From positions 1 to 8,644 of the forward strand of contig JAIRSV010000065.1 in assembly GCA_031255275.1 (NCBI GenBank): a stretch of 8,644 nucleotides of DNA. The letters are read 5' to 3'. This document shows, piece by piece, positions 6,725 through 8,644 of this stretch; position 1 is the first letter of the stretch; the number at the start of each line of letters is the position of its first letter. The notes under the pieces are model-generated. The model saw only the letters and a list, made by a program, of their open reading frames with translations. It made no database searches and was not told the DNA's origin. The translations under genes were made by a program, and so were the position numbers. This DNA comes from Proteiniphilum sp. Its GTDB lineage: Bacteria; Bacteroidota; Bacteroidia; Bacteroidales; Dysgonomonadaceae.

Positions 6725-8026
6725 ATGACAAGAAAAACAGTAATAACAGTTTTAGTAATGATCGTGACCCTCTCGGCATGGGCGCAGAAGCCGAAAGGGG
6801 AAAGCCTGTTTGACGGGCACAGCCTGCGGGGATGGAAGAAGCTGAACGGAGCGGCCGAGTATGAAGTACGGGACAGCGCCATTGTCGGTATCTCGAAAAT
6901 GAATACCCCCAATACGTTCCTGGCGACCGAAAAGATGTATGACAACTTTGTCATGGAGTTTGACTTTAAGGTTGACGACGGTTTGAACTTCGGCGTCCTG
7001 TTCAGAAGCGACAGTCTGACGAAGGAGTACGAGAACGGCCGTTCCTACGGTTACCAGTTGTGGATCGATACAGCCGGCCAGGTCTGGATAGGTGAGGACA
7101 GGGAGTGGCGCTCCCACGTGTCGATTGGCTCGGCCGAAGAGAAGGTTTTCAGGAAAGGCGAGTGGAACTCTGCCCGTATCGAGGCCGTGGGCAGTATCGT
7201 CTGTGTTTGGGTGAACGGCGTTCAATGCGGCACCAGGACAGATTATTCCACGCCCGTACCTCCGGGCTTCATCGCCCTGCAGGTGGTGCCCATCGACGAT
7301 GCCGCCCTGGAGGGGAAGCGTGTTGCCTGGCGCAATATCAGGCTGTATCCGCAGGAGCTGAAGCCCAATACCCTTTCGGAACAGGAGGTGGCCGATGGCT
7401 GGAAGCTGCTGTGGGACGGCAAGACTACCGAAGGGTGGCGTGGCGCCAAATCGGATCATTTCCCCGAAAAGGGATGGTCTATCGAGGACGGAATATTGAA
7501 GGTACAGAAAAGTGACGGCGGCGAATCCACCAACGGCGGCGATATTGTCACCACGCGTCCTTACAAAGATTTCATACTGATGGTAGATTTCAAGATAACC
7601 GAGGGAGCGAACAGCGGCATCAAATATTTTGTGGATACCAACCTGAACCAGGGAGCCGGGTCGGCCATCGGCTGCGAATATCAGCTACTGGACGACGAGC
7701 GTCACCCGGACGCCAAGCTGGGCGTGAAGGGGAACCGTACGCTGGGTTCGCTTTATGACTTGATACCTGCTCCGCAGGACAAGCCCTTCCACTGGGGGTC
7801 ATTCAACACCGCGATGGTGGTTGTGCGTGGAAATCATGTGGAGCACTGGCTGAACGGGGTGAAGATTGTGGAGTATGAGCGGAACAGCGGGATATGGGGT
7901 GCGCTGGTGAATTTCAGCAAGTACAAAGACTGGCCTGACTTTGGCAATGCGGAGAAAGGATTGATTCTTTTGCAGGATCACGGAGACGAAGTATGGTTTC
8001 GGAATATAAAAATAAGGGCGCAATAG
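6725..8026 (+). CDS. Secreted tandem DUF1080 protein (3-keto-disaccharide hydrolase family)
   Basis: This 433-residue exported protein has a Sec signal peptide (basic start TRK, hydrophobic 5-18, likely cut after AWA at residue 20, before Q21). Two DUF1080 (concanavalin-like jelly-roll) domains follow. Domain 1 spans about 25-208 and opens with ESLFDGHSLRGWKK; domain 2 spans about 226-431 and opens with WKLLWDGKTTEGWRG. Domain 2 is canonical, with NSGIKYFV (296-303), CEYQLLDDERHPDA (317-330) and the C-terminal LLQDHGDEVWFRNIKI (415-430). Domain 1 is divergent: the position of E318 is G109 (YGYQLWID) and the QDHG histidine is missing, so it may bind rather than cleave. The family includes enzymes that break the glycosidic bond of 3-keto-glycosides. 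That fits the upstream Gfo/Idh/MocA oxidoreductase, which could make or use the 3-keto form. No Cys follows the signal peptide, so it is probably soluble in the periplasm. It is the last gene before a terminator. The substrate is unknown. Confidence 0.9.
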   Translation: MTRKTVITVLVMIVTLSAWAQKPKGESLFDGHSLRGWKKLNGAAEYEVRDSAIVGISKMNTPNTFLATEKMYDNFVMEFDFKVDDGLNFGVLFRSDSLTKEYENGRSYGYQLWIDTAGQVWIGEDREWRSHVSIGSAEEKVFRKGEWNSARIEAVGSIVCVWVNGVQCGTRTDYSTPVPPGFIALQVVPIDDAALEGKRVAWRNIRLYPQELKPNTLSEQEVADGWKLLWDGKTTEGWRGAKSDHFPEKGWSIEDGILKVQKSDGGESTNGGDIVTTRPYKDFILMVDFKITEGANSGIKYFVDTNLNQGAGSAIGCEYQLLDDERHPDAKLGVKGNRTLGSLYDLIPAPQDKPFHWGSFNTAMVVVRGNHVEHWLNGVKIVEYERNSGIWGALVNFSKYKDWPDFGNAEKGLILLQDHGDEVWFRNIKIRAQ

Positions 8027-8067
8027 AGGCAGGTTGATACTGTCGCCTCATGTTTGACTGAAGGAAT

Positions 8068-8099
8068 ACCGGCCCCCTGCCACGGGAGCCGGTTTTTTT
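8068..8099 (+). terminator. Intrinsic terminator at operon end
   Basis: ACCGGC (8068-8073) pairs perfectly with GCCGGT (8088-8093). An inner CCC/GGG extension (8075-8077 with 8084-8086) follows after one mismatch, with a 6-base loop. Seven T residues (8093-8099) follow directly. It sits 41 bases after the stop of the DUF1080 gene and fits a Rho-independent terminator for the + strand transcript. Confidence 0.88.
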
Positions 8100-8125
8100 A
8101 TGTGGAGAAGCGGAGAAGCGGAAAC

Positions 8126-8179
8126 AACCAGCTCGGGGAGCGCCGGAGCGGCAAGGGGCGGGAGCACCCGCCCCGACGA
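8126..8179. repeat. Double-hairpin intergenic repeat, copy 1
   Basis: This 54-bp block recurs at 8505-8558 with two differences. It contains two hairpins. The first pairs GCTCGGG (8131-8137) with CCGGAGC (8143-8149), with one G/G mismatch. The second is a perfect 8-bp stem, GGGGCGGG (8155-8162) with CCCGCCCC (8167-8174), and an AGCA loop. No U-tract follows, so it is not a plain terminator. It resembles repetitive extragenic palindromes in layout; the family is unknown to me. Confidence 0.8.
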
Positions 8180-8241
8180 GCGATTTCTTTATTAAGCGAT
8201 TTCTTTGCTAATTGTCTGCACTGTCTCTACCAACAACATTA

Positions 8242-8256
8242 CGTCGCTACGCGACG
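8242..8256. repeat. Small perfect hairpin
   Basis: CGTCGC (8242-8247) and GCGACG (8251-8256) form a perfect 6-bp stem with a TAC loop. It lies three bases before the large hairpin and may be part of the same repeat module. It is absent before the second module copy. Confidence 0.6.
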
Positions 8257-8259
8257 GCC

Positions 8260-8308
8260 ATATATAATGTGCAGGGCAAGGCATAGCCTTGCCCTGTACA
8301 TTATATAT
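8260..8308. repeat. Long hairpin with 23-bp arms
   Basis: The arms at 8260-8282 and 8286-8308 are inverted repeats of 23 bp with a single G-T wobble (8271/8297) and an ATA loop. The inner part is GC-rich (GGGCAAGGC) and the outer part is A/T-rich (ATATATAATGT). It leads after two bases into the 23-bp tandem array. The near-perfect pairing over two helical turns shows that the structure is maintained or recent. Its role is unknown: a mobile-element end, a protein site or a transcript structure are possible. Confidence 0.88.
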
Positions 8309-8310
8309 AA

Positions 8311-8443
8311 AACGAACGCGGCATGCACACGGGAACGAACGCGGCACGCACGCGGGAACGAACGCGACATGCACGCGGGAACGAACGCGGCACGCACACG
8401 GGAACGAACGCGGCACGCACGCGGGAACGAACGCGGCATGCAC
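8311..8443. repeat. 23-bp tandem repeat array, about 5.8 copies
   Basis: Five full 23-bp units (starting at 8311, 8334, 8357, 8380 and 8403) and an 18-base partial unit (8426-8443) lie head to tail without spacers. Each unit begins AACGAACGCGGC and ends in a GGG. Units vary at only a few sites: CATGC or CACGC in the middle, CACAC or CACGC near the end, and one GACATG variant. The period is not a multiple of three, and no ribosome-bound gene is apparent, so it is probably non-coding. It resembles a minisatellite or an iteron-like protein-binding array. Confidence 0.92.
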
Positions 8444-8504
8444 TTCATTAATGGACAGTGGAAAGCTGACAGTTGAAAAAGTCAAGAAGTTGTCAAGCGG
8501 AGGA

Positions 8505-8558
8505 AACCAGCTCGGGGAGCGCCCGAGTGGCAAGGGGCGGGAGCACCCGCCCCGACGA
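8505..8558. repeat. Double-hairpin intergenic repeat, copy 2
   Basis: This is the second copy of the 8126-8179 block. The first hairpin is here fully paired, CTCGGG (8511-8516) with CCCGAG (8522-8527), because 8524 is C where copy 1 has G. The outer pair becomes G-T (8510/8528). The second hairpin, GGGGCGGG (8534-8541) with CCCGCCCC (8546-8553), is unchanged. The sequence after it differs from that after copy 1 (GAACGAAAAAG rather than GAGCGATTTC). Confidence 0.8.
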
Positions 8559-8575
8559 ACGAAAAAGAAAACAGG

Positions 8576-8602
8576 GCAGGGCAAGGCATAGCCTTGCCCT
8601 GT
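8576..8602. repeat. Second copy of the large hairpin, left arm shortened
   Basis: From 8576 the sequence is identical to 8271 onward, but the A/T-rich outer left arm is missing. Only about 12 bp can pair (8576-8587 with 8591-8602, the outermost pair a G-T wobble) around the ATA loop. The right arm continues unpaired to 8613. The break lies exactly at the inner arm, which suggests a partial duplication or a deletion. Confidence 0.82.
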
Positions 8603-8615
8603 ACATTATATATAA

Positions 8616-8644
8616 AACGAACGCGGCATGCACACGGGAACGAA
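8616..8644. repeat. Start of a second 23-bp tandem array, cut by the window end
   Basis: One full unit (8616-8638) and the first six bases of a second are visible, identical to the start of the first array (8311-8339). The array presumably continues past the window. Confidence 0.8.

Larger units (their letters stand above)
8100..8644. other. Gene-free structured repeat region
   Basis: No credible gene is seen in these 545 bases. Open frames crossing it on both strands consist mainly of translated 23-bp repeats and hairpins and lack any recognisable protein feature. The DNA is a mosaic of hairpins, a tandem array and duplicated blocks, described separately. The linkers at about 8180-8241 and 8444-8504 are plain, A/T-richer DNA. 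The first holds two copies of AGCGATTTCTTT (8179-8190 and 8195-8206). The second holds short ACAGT-type repetitions and nothing I recognise. Confidence 0.75.

Noticed and set aside
8311..8443. Possible CRISPR array
   Set aside because: The 23-bp units are contiguous with no unique spacers between them, and no cas gene is present.
8054..8476. Open frame of 140 codons with repeated Arg/Thr/Asn/Glu segments
   Set aside because: It runs through the intrinsic terminator, hairpins and the 23-bp array. The repetitive protein is only the 23-bp unit read in successive frames.
8192..8584. Minus-strand open frame rich in ACRVRSRV-type repeats
   Set aside because: It is the reverse translation of the same array and hairpins, with no start context or known domain.

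Overview
The window looks like chromosomal DNA of a member of the Bacteroidota, most likely Bacteroidales. The start codons lack Shine-Dalgarno sequences and sit behind A/T-rich leaders. The last two genes are the Tat-exported Gfo/Idh/MocA oxidoreductase and secreted DUF1080 protein that are common in that group. The coding DNA is fairly G+C-rich, and I cannot name a genus.

Bases 1-8026 hold seven genes, all on the + strand, with gaps of 18 to 78 bases and no strong internal terminator. They read like one catabolic operon: the 3' end of uxaC (uronate isomerase), an SDR-type fructuronate reductase (UxuB-like), a PfkB-family sugar kinase, gnd (6-phosphogluconate dehydrogenase), a LarA-family nickel-pincer racemase/epimerase, a Tat-exported Gfo/Idh/MocA oxidoreductase, and a secreted two-domain DUF1080 protein. 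A good intrinsic terminator at 8068-8099 closes the run.

The first two enzymes turn glucuronate (or galacturonate) into fructuronate (tagaturonate) and then mannonate. In the textbook Ashwell route, mannonate is dehydrated by UxuA to KDG, then phosphorylated and cleaved by Eda. Neither uxuA nor eda is visible here. Instead the cluster holds a LarA homologue with the full nickel-pincer active-site pattern, a divergent kinase and 6-phosphogluconate dehydrogenase. LarA homologues include a characterised D-gluconate 2-epimerase, and D-mannonate is the C2 epimer of D-gluconate. The set therefore suggests uronate -> mannonate -> gluconate -> 6-phosphogluconate -> ribulose 5-phosphate + CO2, a nickel-dependent link from uronates to the pentose phosphate pathway. 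This is an inference from gene content, and it is the most interesting point in the window. The two exported proteins could supply the substrate by 3-keto-sugar chemistry on glycosides.

Bases 8100-8644 contain no credible gene. They are packed with structured repeats: a GC-rich double-hairpin element present twice (offset 379), a 23-bp-arm hairpin, and a 23-bp tandem array of almost six copies. A 69-bp piece spanning hairpin and array start recurs 305 bp later and runs off the end, so the repeat region continues beyond the window.
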